Assembly (NCBI RefSeq): GCF_017355165.1
Contig: NZ_JADILK010000019.1
Location: forward strand, 1-64,000
Direction: 5' to 3'
DNA length: 64,000 nucleotides
Source of the DNA: Bacillus sp. SD075
GTDB lineage: Bacteria > Bacillota > Bacilli > Bacillales > DSM-1321
Part shown: positions 17,151 through 26,570 of the stretch, one piece after another
Layout of the letters: the number at the start of each line of letters is the position of its first letter
Position numbering within the stretch: position 1 is the first letter of the stretch
Notes under the pieces: generated by a model
Databases searched by the model: none
What the model saw: the letters and a program-made list of their open reading frames with translations, nothing else
Told to the model about the DNA's origin: nothing
Program-made: the position numbers and the translations under genes

Positions 17151-18773
17151 TTAAATTAACTTCATCAATAGACGCTCTACCCTAGCCTGAAGCTCACTAA
17201 TGCTAAATGGTTTCGTTACATAATCATCCGCACCAAGTTTCAATGCATTTGCAATATCATCCGTACTTTTCCATCCAGTTAGCATTAAAATGGTGAAAAA
17301 CTCCGCATTACTGCTTTGTTTCACATTCTGCAGCACTTCAAATCCATCCATGATAGGCATCACTCCATCAAGGATTAAAAAATGCCCTACATCTTCTTTG
17401 GCCCGATCGGATTTCAAAAAGGATGGACCGTCTTCATACACAGCGATATTCAAATCAAAGTGTGGTATTTGAAGTGAATGCAAGGCTTTAGTTAAGATGG
17501 TCCGGATAATGATATCATCATCGATAACGGACACATTGAGGGATTTCTTGCTGTATCCCGCTTTTTGCATGCCTTCAACTCTTCCTCGGCCTGAGCGTTT
17601 CGCCTCAAACAAAGATTTGTCCGCTTCCTCTAATGCCTCCTTGGGCGTAATATTTTCATTATCAACCGTAAAAACACCTGCAGAAAATGTAACCGAAAAA
17701 GTCTGACCATTCTGGATGAATTCCTTTGCAGAAAAGTCCTTGATTAATTCTGTTAACTTGCGTTCAGCTTCATCACTCAATGTATCAGGGAATATAATGA
17801 CGAATTCTTCCCCTCCATACCGACAGATTAAGTCCGAACTCCTGATATTGCTTTTAATGAATTGAGCAAATTCAGCCAGTACAAGGTCGCCCACCGAATG
17901 TCCGTATCGATCATTCACCCTTTTAAAGTGATCTAGATCAATTATGCTTATCGATAAGTGGCGCCCTGAGCGCTTATAGTCATTAACATAGCGAGGTAGT
18001 GTATCTTCAAGAAATCTTCTATTATATACCTGTGTCAACTCATCAATAAGAACCGATTGATCAAAGATTTTCTTCCGCTGTATATGCCTTTCCATCTTTA
18101 CGATAAACTCATCAATATCAATCGGTTTACCAATAAAATCATCTGCACCCATCTTGAATGCTTTTATCCGGGAATGTTTATCGTTTTGAATGCTGATCAT
18201 GATCTTCGGAATGAAATATTTCTCGTTATGGAGGTGAATCTCCTGAAGGATTTGAAAACCATCCTTTGCAGGTAACTGAATATCAAGAATAAGGCAATCC
18301 GGCTGCATTTCAAAATATTGATTTGTCGCTTTGACAGGGTCGGCATTCGTTATGACCATCCATCCCTTTTCCTCCAATAGATCTTTCAATAAAATCAACA
18401 TGGAAATATCATCATCAATGATCTGGATGAGCGGGGCTTGTGAATCACGGACATGCTTGGCTTTTATTTCACCTTCATCAAAATGCTCATATTCATATGT
18501 ATGTTCAATGAGCTCAAAAAGGAAATTCCTAAGGTCCGTCCGATTCCAGACCTGCTCACTGTCTTCATCCATTCCTTCCAATAGCTGTTCGATAATGACC
18601 AGAAGTCCACATAATTGCAACGTTTCAGCCGTCCCTTTGATTGAAAGCAGAAAACGGAATATCTCTTGGGCCGGAATGGACTGCCCTACATCCAACTCTA
18701 GCCAATCTGAAAGTTTGTTTTTTATATTCCTAAATAAGCTATTTTTGTATTTTTGCATATTTACAAGGTCCAA
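17151..18773 (-). CDS. HPt-REC-GGDEF-REC response regulator, predicted diguanylate cyclase
   Basis: 540 residues. An N-terminal HPt-like helical domain (about 10-100) has SIKG where HxxKG is expected; position 43 is Leu, so the phospho-His is missing. REC1 (about 114-232) keeps acceptor D164 in LILDIQLPAKDGF. The GGDEF domain (about 240-400) has DLDHFKRVND and the active motif RYGGEEF, with an RSSD inhibitory I-site five residues before it. REC2 (about 415-540) has LILDGVMPIMDGF and a KP loop. The protein should make cyclic di-GMP with product inhibition. It sits next to a decayed histidine kinase. Confidence 0.9.
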   Translation of the reverse strand: MDLVNMQKYKNSLFRNIKNKLSDWLELDVGQSIPAQEIFRFLLSIKGTAETLQLCGLLVIIEQLLEGMDEDSEQVWNRTDLRNFLFELIEHTYEYEHFDEGEIKAKHVRDSQAPLIQIIDDDISMLILLKDLLEEKGWMVITNADPVKATNQYFEMQPDCLILDIQLPAKDGFQILQEIHLHNEKYFIPKIMISIQNDKHSRIKAFKMGADDFIGKPIDIDEFIVKMERHIQRKKIFDQSVLIDELTQVYNRRFLEDTLPRYVNDYKRSGRHLSISIIDLDHFKRVNDRYGHSVGDLVLAEFAQFIKSNIRSSDLICRYGGEEFVIIFPDTLSDEAERKLTELIKDFSAKEFIQNGQTFSVTFSAGVFTVDNENITPKEALEEADKSLFEAKRSGRGRVEGMQKAGYSKKSLNVSVIDDDIIIRTILTKALHSLQIPHFDLNIAVYEDGPSFLKSDRAKEDVGHFLILDGVMPIMDGFEVLQNVKQSSNAEFFTILMLTGWKSTDDIANALKLGADDYVTKPFSISELQARVERLLMKLI

Positions 18774-19016
18774 TTCTTATCACTTAACCCTTTCTCACCT
18801 AAATAATATTACGGTTATCCTATTCCTACCAACAATGACTTTTTAACTATATGTATCGATTTAATTACACCGAATTAGGTCTAAAGTGCATTCTTTCAGG
18901 CATATTTTACATCATAAGAGTAAGTCTATAAATAAAATATTACCATCTTGCATAATTCATTTGAAATTTGTCATAAAGTTTACTTATTTACCTGACTATT
19001 CTTCTAAACCTGCAAT

Positions 19017-19045
19017 TTCAAACTCAGGTATTCCGGTGATATAAT
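19017..19045 (+). promoter_or_regulatory. Candidate sigma-A promoter of the alaX-like gene
   Basis: TTCAAA (19017-19022), a 17-base spacer and TATAAT (19040-19045), 35 bases before the ATG at 19080. The rest of the 306-base gap (18774-19079) shows nothing else I recognise. Confidence 0.55.
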
Positions 19046-19079
19046 TTACTCATCAACTGAAAGGAAAAAGAAATCATCC

Positions 19080-20285
19080 ATGACGAAAAAATTGTATTAC
19101 ACGTCCGCCAAGATTTACGAATGGAATACCAAAATCCAGGAGATCATTGAAGAAAATGGCTTTTACTACATCACTCTTGAAGAAACCGCGTTTTATCCCG
19201 AAGGGGGCGGCCAGCCTGCAGATACTGGTAATATAGCAGGAATCACCGTTCTTGATGTTATAAAAAGCAAGGATGGAAAGATTCTACATAAGACGGAAAG
19301 CCGGCCAGATTCAGAGACCGTTCACTGTGAACTTGATTGGTCCCGCCGCTTCGATCATATGCAACAGCATAGCGGCCAGCATTTACTCTCCGCTGTCTGC
19401 AGGGAACTGTACGACGCTAATACGGTCAGCTTTCACCTTGGAAAGGAATACTTAACAATCGATATAATGTCAGGGTTTCAATGGACTGAAGTACATACGG
19501 GTGCTGCTGAAAAGCTGGTTAATCAATATATCATCGAGAATCGTGAAATACTTATCTATAACGTGACAAAAGAGCAATTACAAACACTTCCTGTCGTCAA
19601 AATGCCTAAAGTTTCAGAGAATATCCGTATTGTTGAGATAGAAGGGATTGAATATAACCCTTGCGGTGGAACCCATGTAGGGCGTACCGGTGAGATTGGC
19701 TTAATAAAAGTTTTCAAAGCGGAGAAGCACAAAGAACATACCCGTCTCTATTTTAAGTGCGGCTTCAGGGCATTGAACGATTATTCTGAAAGTCTAGGAA
19801 TTCTTTCAGCATTATCGAATAAGTTCAATACCGGACGTACAGAGATCCTGAATCGGGTTGAGAAACTGGAAAATGACTATAAGCAGCTGCTATCAGCAAA
19901 CGAAAACTTAAAACTTGAAAATGCAAATTTCCTTGCTGACTCCCTGCTTGCAGAAAATGGAGGGGGATTCATCTCTCATATTTTCGAAGATAGCTCAATG
20001 AAAGAATTGCTTTACCTTGCAGGTACGATTGTAAAAAAGGAAAAGGTTACCGTATTATTTGCATCACGAAAGGAGCAGAAGGTCATCCTTTCACACAGTG
20101 GGGCCATCCCCTTTCATTGCGGACAATTTCTTAAAGCTGAACTCAGTTCGTATAATGGGAAAGGCGGAGGAAACGAACAGACTGCACAAGCAGGTTTTAC
20201 GTCACAAAATGACTTAATGGCATTTTTCCAATACACAGTTGAAAAATTAGTCCATGAAAACCAATTTAATACACGTTCCAGTTGA
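19080..20285 (+). CDS. Alanyl-tRNA editing protein (AlaX-L type)
   Basis: 401 residues. The protein is a free-standing homologue of the AlaRS editing and C-Ala domains that clears Ser or Gly from mischarged tRNA-Ala. The zinc-binding residues are intact: H97xxxH101 in QQHSGQHLL, then C195 and H199 in NPCGGTHVGRTGEIG. A coiled-coil region (about 270-310) leads to a C-terminal DHHA1 domain with GKGGGNEQTAQAG. The length fits the long AlaX class. A moderate GGAAAAAG site precedes the ATG. An interspersed repeat begins exactly at the stop codon. Confidence 0.92.
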   Translation: MTKKLYYTSAKIYEWNTKIQEIIEENGFYYITLEETAFYPEGGGQPADTGNIAGITVLDVIKSKDGKILHKTESRPDSETVHCELDWSRRFDHMQQHSGQHLLSAVCRELYDANTVSFHLGKEYLTIDIMSGFQWTEVHTGAAEKLVNQYIIENREILIYNVTKEQLQTLPVVKMPKVSENIRIVEIEGIEYNPCGGTHVGRTGEIGLIKVFKAEKHKEHTRLYFKCGFRALNDYSESLGILSALSNKFNTGRTEILNRVEKLENDYKQLLSANENLKLENANFLADSLLAENGGGFISHIFEDSSMKELLYLAGTIVKKEKVTVLFASRKEQKVILSHSGAIPFHCGQFLKAELSSYNGKGGGNEQTAQAGFTSQNDLMAFFQYTVEKLVHENQFNTRSS

Positions 20286-20387
20286 TTTCAGAAATCCGCT
20301 CCCTTTCAGCCGACTGTCTGCCGAGCCTCATCAAAGCAAGCGCCTGTGGGGTCTCAGCTAGCCAGTTATTCGGCAGGAGTGTCGCAA
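20284..20387. repeat. Interspersed intergenic repeat, copy 2
   Basis: Starts GATTTCAGAAATCCGCTCCC and contains GGGGTCTCAGCT. Related to 1541-1672. It abuts the stop codon of the AlaX-like gene. Read on the minus strand, ACTCCTGC and GAGACCCC match the core of a wider Bacillaceae intergenic repeat family, of which 35099-35188 seems another branch. Confidence 0.6.
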
Positions 20388-20521
20388 ATTTTTTCAATCT
20401 ATTGAGCTTTCATCCCAAATAAACCATGTAGTATATCCAAACCTTGTTTTAATATTTTGATATTCATCCCCTCGATAAAAAAGAAAAAGGGATTAAAACC
20501 ATTCTAAACTCGTTTTGTCTA

Positions 20522-20553
20522 GAGGGAGGACAAATAAAGTCCCCCCTTTTTAT
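20522..20553 (+). terminator. Probable terminator after the alaX-like gene
   Basis: GGGAGGAC (20524-20531), a 7-base loop, GTCCCCCC (20539-20546) and a T-run on the + strand. Confidence 0.6.
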
Positions 20554-20963
20554 TGTTCTATTTTCAATTTCACTAATCCGTGTTCTTCAATATGAAGATG
20601 ATATTTTTCTTCGAGCTCCAGGATACGTTTAAACGCTTCCTCCTGATTGTATTCAAGGTTTTCCGACTCCTCGGCGAACTCTCTTCTAGCCATATGATAG
20701 GCAAGCTTATCCCTGAACACTCCTTCTTCATACTCATCTATGACTTCATGAAGTTGATCCTCCAACTCCCTGCTCAAATCATAAATTTCATATTCCTTCA
20801 CAAACTTTACTCCTTCCATGCCGAAATCTTTGGCAAAGGAATTGAGATACTGTTCCATCTCACTGAATTCTTTATTATCTTCAGTATCGGAGGCAACCCA
20901 ATATCCGTACTGAACCATTTTGAATAAAGTTTCATACTGTTTCTTGGTAAAATTGATTTTCAT
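20550..20963 (-). CDS. Conserved-looking acidic protein of unknown function
   Basis: 137 residues, soluble, strongly acidic, largely helical, with many Glu and Tyr (YEIYDLSRELEDQLHEVIDE, EEKYHLHIEEHG). I do not recognise a family. The ATG at 20963 is well supported by AAAAGGAG with an 8-base spacing; an upstream in-frame start would add 22 residues through the terminator of the neighbouring gene. It lies 78 bases after another unknown gene on the same strand, separated by a strong terminator. It therefore either depends on read-through or has a promoter within about 40 bases. Confidence 0.7.
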   Translation of the reverse strand: MKINFTKKQYETLFKMVQYGYWVASDTEDNKEFSEMEQYLNSFAKDFGMEGVKFVKEYEIYDLSRELEDQLHEVIDEYEEGVFRDKLAYHMARREFAEESENLEYNQEEAFKRILELEEKYHLHIEEHGLVKLKIEQ

Positions 20964-21000
20964 TGTCGATACTCCTTTTCCGGTTTCCTTACAACAAAAA

Positions 21001-21041
21001 GAATAAACCGCAATGGAGCAAAAGTCCAATGCGGTTTATTC
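21001..21041 (-). terminator. Strong terminator between two unknown genes
   Basis: Perfect 12-base arms (21001-21012 and 21030-21041) with further inner pairing. On the minus strand TTCTTTTTG follows. It begins one base past the stop codon of the 63-residue gene. Confidence 0.85.
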
Positions 21042-21233
21042 TCAATCCAATATTTCCGTTACAGAAAAATATGCTGCTTTTTCCGTATCTACGACATAGT
21101 GGCAATCGCCTTTAACTAAATTATAATAACGGTGCTTTTGAATATTTGAAATCATTTGAGTTGAGTCATCGCCTTCTACTTCATGCTCTATTTCTTTGCC
21201 GCCCGGAAAATAAAAACCAACTTTCAATTTCAT
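21042..21233 (-). CDS. Small protein of unknown function
   Basis: 63 residues, beginning MKLKVGFYFPGGKEIEHEVEG and ending KAAYFSVTEILD. Mixed alpha/beta composition, no membrane segment, no Cys pair motif. I do not recognise the family. The ATG at 21233 has AAGGA 8 bases upstream; an in-frame ATG at 21254 lacks a site. It ends directly against a strong terminator, which supports a real transcript. Confidence 0.7.
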   Translation of the reverse strand: MKLKVGFYFPGGKEIEHEVEGDDSTQMISNIQKHRYYNLVKGDCHYVVDTEKAAYFSVTEILD

Positions 21234-21379
21234 CTTTCTCATCCTTCCCTTCATCTGGTTGAATCAAATCACTCTTTTAATTCTTATCCTTTCTCATGCA
21301 GTTATAAACATAAATTAAATGCTTATTCACTTTTTCCATGATATCCTAAGGAAAAATACGAAAATCAGAAGGTGTTTTT

Positions 21380-21901
21380 ATGAAGATAAGGAAAGCAATG
21401 GAAGAAGATATTAATGGAATAGCAAATGTACATATAAACAGCTGGAAAACGACTTATAAAGGAATCCTTCCGGATCAATATTTGTTTTCCTTGAATCCGA
21501 AAGCCAAAAAGAAAAACTGGCTAAGAAATTTAAAGATGCTGCATAATGCCACCTTTGTAGCGGAAAACGACAATGGGGAAATCGTTGGTTTCGCTGCCGG
21601 TGGACCTGAACAATCGAATGATCCGCATATTCAAGGTGAAGTGTATGCCATTTATTTATTAAAGGAATATCAGCGACGGGGATACGGCCGAAAAATGGTA
21701 AAAGAGGTCATCCATGAGCTTATGAAAATGAAACATAAGAATTTAATAATATGGGCATTAAAGGATAATCCTTCATGCGGTTTTTACAGAGCCATTGGCG
21801 GTCAAGTGATAGCTGAAAAAAATGTTAAAATGGCAGGCATCGAGCTCATCGAAGTCGGTTTCGGGTGGGGAGATATTCAGGATATCCTTTTGCATCTGTG
21901 A
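21380..21901 (+). CDS. GNAT family N-acetyltransferase
   Basis: 173 residues. A complete GNAT fold with acetyl-CoA loop YQRRGYGRKMVKEV at about 94-107 and the typical IYLLKEYQ strand before it. The N-terminus IRKAMEEDINGIANVHINSW matches enzymes annotated as acetyltransferases of unknown substrate. AGAAGGTG lies before the ATG. It is convergent with helD, 36 bases apart. Confidence 0.88.
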   Translation: MKIRKAMEEDINGIANVHINSWKTTYKGILPDQYLFSLNPKAKKKNWLRNLKMLHNATFVAENDNGEIVGFAAGGPEQSNDPHIQGEVYAIYLLKEYQRRGYGRKMVKEVIHELMKMKHKNLIIWALKDNPSCGFYRAIGGQVIAEKNVKMAGIELIEVGFGWGDIQDILLHL

Positions 21902-21937
21902 GCATATCCCGAGGAGGACGGTTACATCCCCCCTTTT

Positions 21938-24187
21938 TCATGTCTCGATAAGGAAAGCCTTTTTCTCATTGCCTAAAAAATAAAGCCGGTGCAATGGCCT
22001 TGTCATTGTAACGTACAGCAGTTTGATATCAAGCTCATTTCCATGGCAATACGCTTCTTCCAATGATATTGCAAAGACCACATCGAATTCGAGACCTTTG
22101 GCTTGATAGGACGGAACTATCAACGTTTTATCTTTAGGGATGTTTCCCGCTTCATCTATTAAATGGAAGTTTTGATTGAATTCACTAAGTTTCTCGTTTG
22201 CCAGTTTGCAATCTTTCATCGTTTTGGCAATAACGGCAAACGTTTTAAAACCTTCACCTTTAAGACTTTCGATACGCTCGATCAGCTCTTCTTCCCAACC
22301 ATCTTTTTCAATGGAAATGAATTCTGGTTCCATGCCATGGCGGACTACTGGTTCAATTTCCGGAAAATCATATGTTAACAACTGAAGTATCTCATTAGCC
22401 CTTTTCATTATTTCAACAGTGGTTCTGTAGCTTTTTTGTAATTCAGTATACGTCGCCCTAGGGAAAATACGACTGTGAACCTCTTCCCATGTTTGAAGTC
22501 CCCGATATGAATGTATGCCTTGTGCAAGGTCGCCCACAAGGGTGAACATATCAGTATCCACTGCCGTCTTGAGTGCCTGTAACTGCATGAAACTATAATC
22601 CTGTGCCTCATCAATGACCACATTTTTTGCTTTGTATTCTTTGGCGACACCAAAAAGCCGCTCCTGAAGATACAATAATGCACCTAAGTCCTCCATCTCA
22701 TAACTCTTAGCCGTAAATAATTTATGATTATACTCACATAAAACTCTGGCATCTTCGACATTTAGTTTACCGTTGCTGTAGAAGGCAAGACGCTCCGGAT
22801 TTTGGTACAATTCCTGATAGTGATCCAGGAGATCTTTACTTTTGAATTGCTTAAAATACCCTTTTACCGATGAACGAATCGCCTTTTTGATCTGTCCTAT
22901 CCTTTCCTCTTTTTTATCAAGACATTTTGTAACAAAATCCTTTCGTATGACTGGATCGATATTCTTATAGAGAGCCTTCTCAATTTTGGCCTCATAAAAA
23001 TCAACAGCACGTTCAAGCATTATTTTCTTTTTCAATTTCACTTCATTTTGTAAAATGGCTTTCATTTTGTCCAGCCTGGTGTATAACGGTAAATACCAAT
23101 AATCCTCTTCCAATAACCTAATGAACTTCTTAGCGGAATAAAGGCGATATTTATCACAATAAAAATCAGCATCCGGATGAAAACCCCTGAAAATATCCTT
23201 TACATATTCATCCAATATAGTCTTAAATGCAACCGACCCCTTCAGACCTGATATCCAGACGGCTGAATCAATTTCTTCATCATCCTTTTCCAGCAATCGA
23301 GTTAATTTATCATCCGCTACAAGCTTCACTTGCTTTCCTATTGCTGCCTGAACATATTCGGAAAATGTGAATTGCTTTACTTTTTCAACACCCAATTCAG
23401 GTAAAGCTTCTGATATGTAATCAATGAAAACCCGGCTAGGAGCAAGAATCATTAATTGCCGCGGATCGAACAAGTCTTTATAGTGATATATGAAATAAGA
23501 GATCCTATGTAAAGCAATTGTAGTTTTACCACTGCCAGCTGCGCCCTGGACAATTATTGGTTTATTCAAATCTGCACGAATGATTTTATTTTGTTCTTCC
23601 TGGATCGTGGTAATGATATCTGTCAATCGATTGCTGGAACTTTTAGATAGGGATTCCTGCAACAATTCATCCGTTGTTGTCAAATCAATGTCCCTGATCT
23701 CCTGCAAAACACCTTCTTCTATCATAAGCTGTCTTTTTAAAGTGATGTTCCCGCTGAATGTTTCCCCTTCCGCTTCATATTCAATTTCACCAATCCGTCC
23801 CTCATAATAAAGGTTTGCAATCGGTGATCGCCAATCGACGATGATCTGTTCCTGGCTTTCCCTCTGATAAAGCGATGTTTTTCCGAAATAAAGGACTTCG
23901 CCACTATCACTGTCATTCCTTTCAAAGTCCACTCTTGCAAAATAGGGCTTTTTACTTGCTTTTCGTAAACTTTCAAGTTCGGTTTTGGACATTTCAAAAA
24001 AGTTGGCCGTCGTCAGCAACTGAGAATATAAGCCTGATTCAGACCAATCGGCATCTCCAAAAGCTTCTTGCATATTCCGCTGAAATTGATCTTTGCTTGT
24101 TTCCGATGTTTTGATGACTACGTCCATATAACGCTTCGTAAACTCCAGCCGCTGTTGTTCCTGTTCAAAATCAGGGTGATTTCCCAT
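21938..24187 (-). CDS. helD: RNA polymerase recycling motor HelD
   Basis: 749 residues of the superfamily 1 helicase-like ATPase that releases stalled or post-termination RNA polymerase. An N-terminal coiled coil (about 1-70), which in HelD enters the secondary channel, is followed by the first half of the motor. Walker A is GAAGSGKTT at about 215-223, motif II is VIDEAQDYSFMQ and motif III is LVGDLAQGIHSYRG. The C-terminal motifs are SYQAKGLEFDVV and LLYVTMTRPLH. The ATG at 24187 is 8 bases after GGAAGGGGAAG; a GTG at 24196 is possible. Confidence 0.93.
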   Translation of the reverse strand: MGNHPDFEQEQQRLEFTKRYMDVVIKTSETSKDQFQRNMQEAFGDADWSESGLYSQLLTTANFFEMSKTELESLRKASKKPYFARVDFERNDSDSGEVLYFGKTSLYQRESQEQIIVDWRSPIANLYYEGRIGEIEYEAEGETFSGNITLKRQLMIEEGVLQEIRDIDLTTTDELLQESLSKSSSNRLTDIITTIQEEQNKIIRADLNKPIIVQGAAGSGKTTIALHRISYFIYHYKDLFDPRQLMILAPSRVFIDYISEALPELGVEKVKQFTFSEYVQAAIGKQVKLVADDKLTRLLEKDDEEIDSAVWISGLKGSVAFKTILDEYVKDIFRGFHPDADFYCDKYRLYSAKKFIRLLEEDYWYLPLYTRLDKMKAILQNEVKLKKKIMLERAVDFYEAKIEKALYKNIDPVIRKDFVTKCLDKKEERIGQIKKAIRSSVKGYFKQFKSKDLLDHYQELYQNPERLAFYSNGKLNVEDARVLCEYNHKLFTAKSYEMEDLGALLYLQERLFGVAKEYKAKNVVIDEAQDYSFMQLQALKTAVDTDMFTLVGDLAQGIHSYRGLQTWEEVHSRIFPRATYTELQKSYRTTVEIMKRANEILQLLTYDFPEIEPVVRHGMEPEFISIEKDGWEEELIERIESLKGEGFKTFAVIAKTMKDCKLANEKLSEFNQNFHLIDEAGNIPKDKTLIVPSYQAKGLEFDVVFAISLEEAYCHGNELDIKLLYVTMTRPLHRLYFLGNEKKAFLIET

Positions 24188-24843
24188 TAAAATCACTTCC
24201 CCTTCCTTGTCTTTTTATCTTATTTAATAAATGCCGATGCTAGACGAAATGGACATTTATACTATCAGAAAAGCCAATGGTTGACAAATCTGGAGACATA
24301 GAATGATATAGTTGAAATTTACCTTTTCTGTTATTTCAAATAATTTGAAGAATAAACCATATATTCCAGATTGGATTTTACTATAATACGTTGGCTAATG
24401 AAAGAGCATCCAAGATGCTTTCAAGAGGAAAAGCTTTGAATACTTTTCAGAAATTCAAAAGAGGAATATATAATAGTACATCTTGGAAAATACCATTACC
24501 ATCCTGAAAATAGGAAGTTTTTTATTTCATCAGTGGATATCACTTTTATCGATGGCATGATGATAATGGCAATTATACTATTTTCTTTACTCATATATGA
24601 TATGCAGTGAGATTATTGTATATCAAAAAGATGTCAAATCCATCAAGCAGGCGAACCCTGATCGTGCATTACTTAGGGGGAAACCATACCTACCGCCCTG
24701 CTTGTTACTTACTTTATTTATTGGGAAAAGCAGAATTCAGTCCCTTTGGTGTCAATGGGATTGATCGTCGGTGTACTAAATGTCTGTGATGCACGCTTTA
24801 ATTGACTTTTCCTTCTCCATATGAAAGATGTCGATTAATCTTC
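24188..24843. other. Gene-poor stretch at the edge of the accessory island
   Basis: About 650 bases with no ORF that has a ribosome site or a recognisable product. AT-rich with many short open frames broken by stops. Probably decayed sequence; I cannot assign it. Confidence 0.45.
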
Positions 24844-25041
24844 CTAAGGTAACATCACAGTTACAACTGGCTCTCCGCTATCCCCAGGCACGGCTACTGC
24901 TCTTATGTCATGAAGCTTCTCCTTCCCTTCTACCGTAGCAATTACCTTGAACTTAATTTCTGCTCCCTTGGATGTTTGGCTCTTATTTGCATCATCGATA
25001 TCCTCTAAGTTCTTTCCCTTAGAAGCTTTTTTTATTGAATC
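24844..25041 (-). pseudogene. C-terminal fragment of an unknown protein
   Basis: An open frame of 65 codons preceded by an in-frame TGA and without a start or ribosome site. It reads as a hydrophilic beta-rich domain (GAEIKFKVIATVEGKEKLHD, RAVAVPGDSGEPVV) ending in TVMLP. Codon use looks protein-like, so I take it as the tail of a broken gene. It lies just downstream of an IS3 remnant. Family not recognised. Confidence 0.45.
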
Positions 25042-25149
25042 TCATTGTAGCGAGTATTCTTGAATATTGAGACGGAATTAAAAATTAAAATTTTTCCGTT
25101 TATCATAGTTTAAATGATTGTTAGTCCATAAATCTTAAAGCCTCCCTCC

Positions 25150-25576
25150 GTTTTACAATTTACAATATTTAAATATGCATTTTCTGCACGCAATCTTTCA
25201 TTTTCAGCCTGTAATGCCTCTAATGACCCTTCTACTGGTTTTTTCTTCGTTTAAAAAGCGTCAACTCCGTACTCCTCCCATTGCTTTAGCCAATTAGGAA
25301 TAGTGGAAGGAGAAGCAATGTTATACACAGCAGCTGCATGGGTACTATACACTCCAAAATTGTTCATATAGTTTAGTACATCCATCTTAAAGCTAATATC
25401 ATTATTTGTATTGGTGACATTAGCCCCTCTACCTCATGTTATTTATAATGCGCCCCCCATTGCTTTAAAGGAGTCAAACTGATATTAAATGGATTGGCTA
25501 CAGTTCTGAATGAGTCCATTCCTTCTAAATAAGCAAGGACAGCTTTTAATTTCAACTCTAATGAATATTTTGTCAT
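25150..25576 (-). pseudogene. IS3 family (IS150 group) orfA remnant
   Basis: From the ATG at 25576, with a good GGAGGTGC site, the frame reads MTKYSLELKLKAVLAYLEG and then stops. Further on the same strand another frame carries FKMDVLNYMN, a second helix-turn-helix and NWLKQWEEYGVDAF. After a stop comes the leucine-zipper part (EGSLEALQAENERLRAENAYL). This is the two-HTH plus zipper layout of IS150-type OrfA, broken by stops and shifts. No orfB with a DDE domain follows. The insertion sequence is dead and truncated. Confidence 0.8.
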
Positions 25577-25650
25577 AAAAAAAGCACCTCCAATTGTTTG
25601 ATGGTGTCTAACAATGGGGATGCAGTTCATAAATTGGTCTATTTCGTTTG

Positions 25651-26028
25651 TTAAGAACTACCAAAGCCTACTCTTCCCTTAACTTCACTTGACTCTCTAC
25701 TGATGATGTCCCCGTAATATGTTCCTCCCACCATATTATTAAACATCACGCTTCCGGGGCCATCAATATTTTTAAACGACGTGCAATTTCCTGTTGAGGA
25801 ACTACATAACCGTACGGAAACTTTGCCCACGTAGTTATGTTGGTAGTTTTGTATTTCAAATCGTACGTTTCCTCCATTACGAACCCACACTTTTCCATCC
25901 CATTTTCCGTCCCCCGTGGCAAATTTATAATATCCGTGAAAATCTGCAGATGCTTCATTTTCAAATGCTGTAATCCCGAAAAGAAAAACGACGGAAAAGA
26001 TCATAGCAAATATGAATTTCTTCATCAT
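25651..26028 (-). CDS. Small secreted protein of unknown function
   Basis: 125 residues. N-terminal signal peptide (about 1-28, with a core FIFAMIFSVVFLFGITAF) and cleavage near ASA-DF. The mature part, about 97 residues, is rich in Gly, Asn, Tyr and Val with alternating strands (VRFEIQNYQHNYVGKVSVRL), suggesting a beta-sandwich. Two Cys (CSSSTGNC) could form a small disulfide loop. The ATG at 26028 follows GGGGGG by about 8 bases. I do not recognise a family. It sits intact among broken genes. Confidence 0.65.
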   Translation of the reverse strand: MMKKFIFAMIFSVVFLFGITAFENEASADFHGYYKFATGDGKWDGKVWVRNGGNVRFEIQNYQHNYVGKVSVRLCSSSTGNCTSFKNIDGPGSVMFNNMVGGTYYGDIISRESSEVKGRVGFGSS

Positions 26029-26109
26029 TCGTTTCACCCCCCTTTTTCATTAACTGAACATTAACATAATTAGCGAAATATGGTAAAGGGAAGTGAGTCG
26101 ATTACAGGG

Positions 26110-26373
26110 TTTATACACCATTGATGCTTCTCCTTTATCGGCAGCCTCTTTAGCTTTTTGTTCGGCTTCAGCTTCTTCCTATTCTGTTCATCCGATTGGA
26201 ATGCGACCATAAATACAGCGCCTATTACCATTACTACAAAAGAAACTCCGGCAAAAAGAAAACGTTTCTTAGCTTTACCGTTTTTTTAAAATTAATAAAA
26301 AAAGACCTATAAGGATGAATGTTGCAAGTGCAACCATAACTAATAAAAATAAAGCAAATCAGATATTACTCAT
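26110..26373 (-). pseudogene. Frameshifted membrane protein remnant
   Basis: Starts with an ATG at 26373 behind GAGAGGG, but the fifth codon is TGA. After that comes a membrane helix (LFLLVMVALATFILIGLFLL), a frameshift, a second helix (RFLFAGVSFVVMVIGAVFMV), another shift and a coiled-coil-like stretch (EAEAEQKAKEAADKGEAS). It resembles two-helix membrane proteins of unknown function with an EQKAKEA tail. It cannot be translated as one protein. Confidence 0.6.
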
Positions 26374-26527
26374 TAAAATGACCCTCTCTATTTTTCCATT
26401 TCTTGTATATCAAACCAACCATAGTATATTGGGCTTATTTTTAAAATAATCCTTTTAACATGCATCCAATACAATATACGCTCAATCCCAAATATACCTA
26501 GAATTAATTGGGTATTTATATTTGCAA

Positions 26528-26560
26528 CAAAAAAAGTCCTCACAATGAGGACCACGAAAA
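26528..26560 (-). terminator. Terminator in the island
   Basis: GTCCTC (26536-26541), 5-base loop, GAGGAC (26547-26552). On the minus strand a TTTTTTTG run follows. It implies that some minus-strand transcript ends here. Confidence 0.75.
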
Positions 26561-26570
26561 AAAACTACTC

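Noticed and set aside
24607-24789. 60-codon open frame at the island edge
   Set aside because: No ribosome site, no conserved features, and surrounding frames are equally open by chance.
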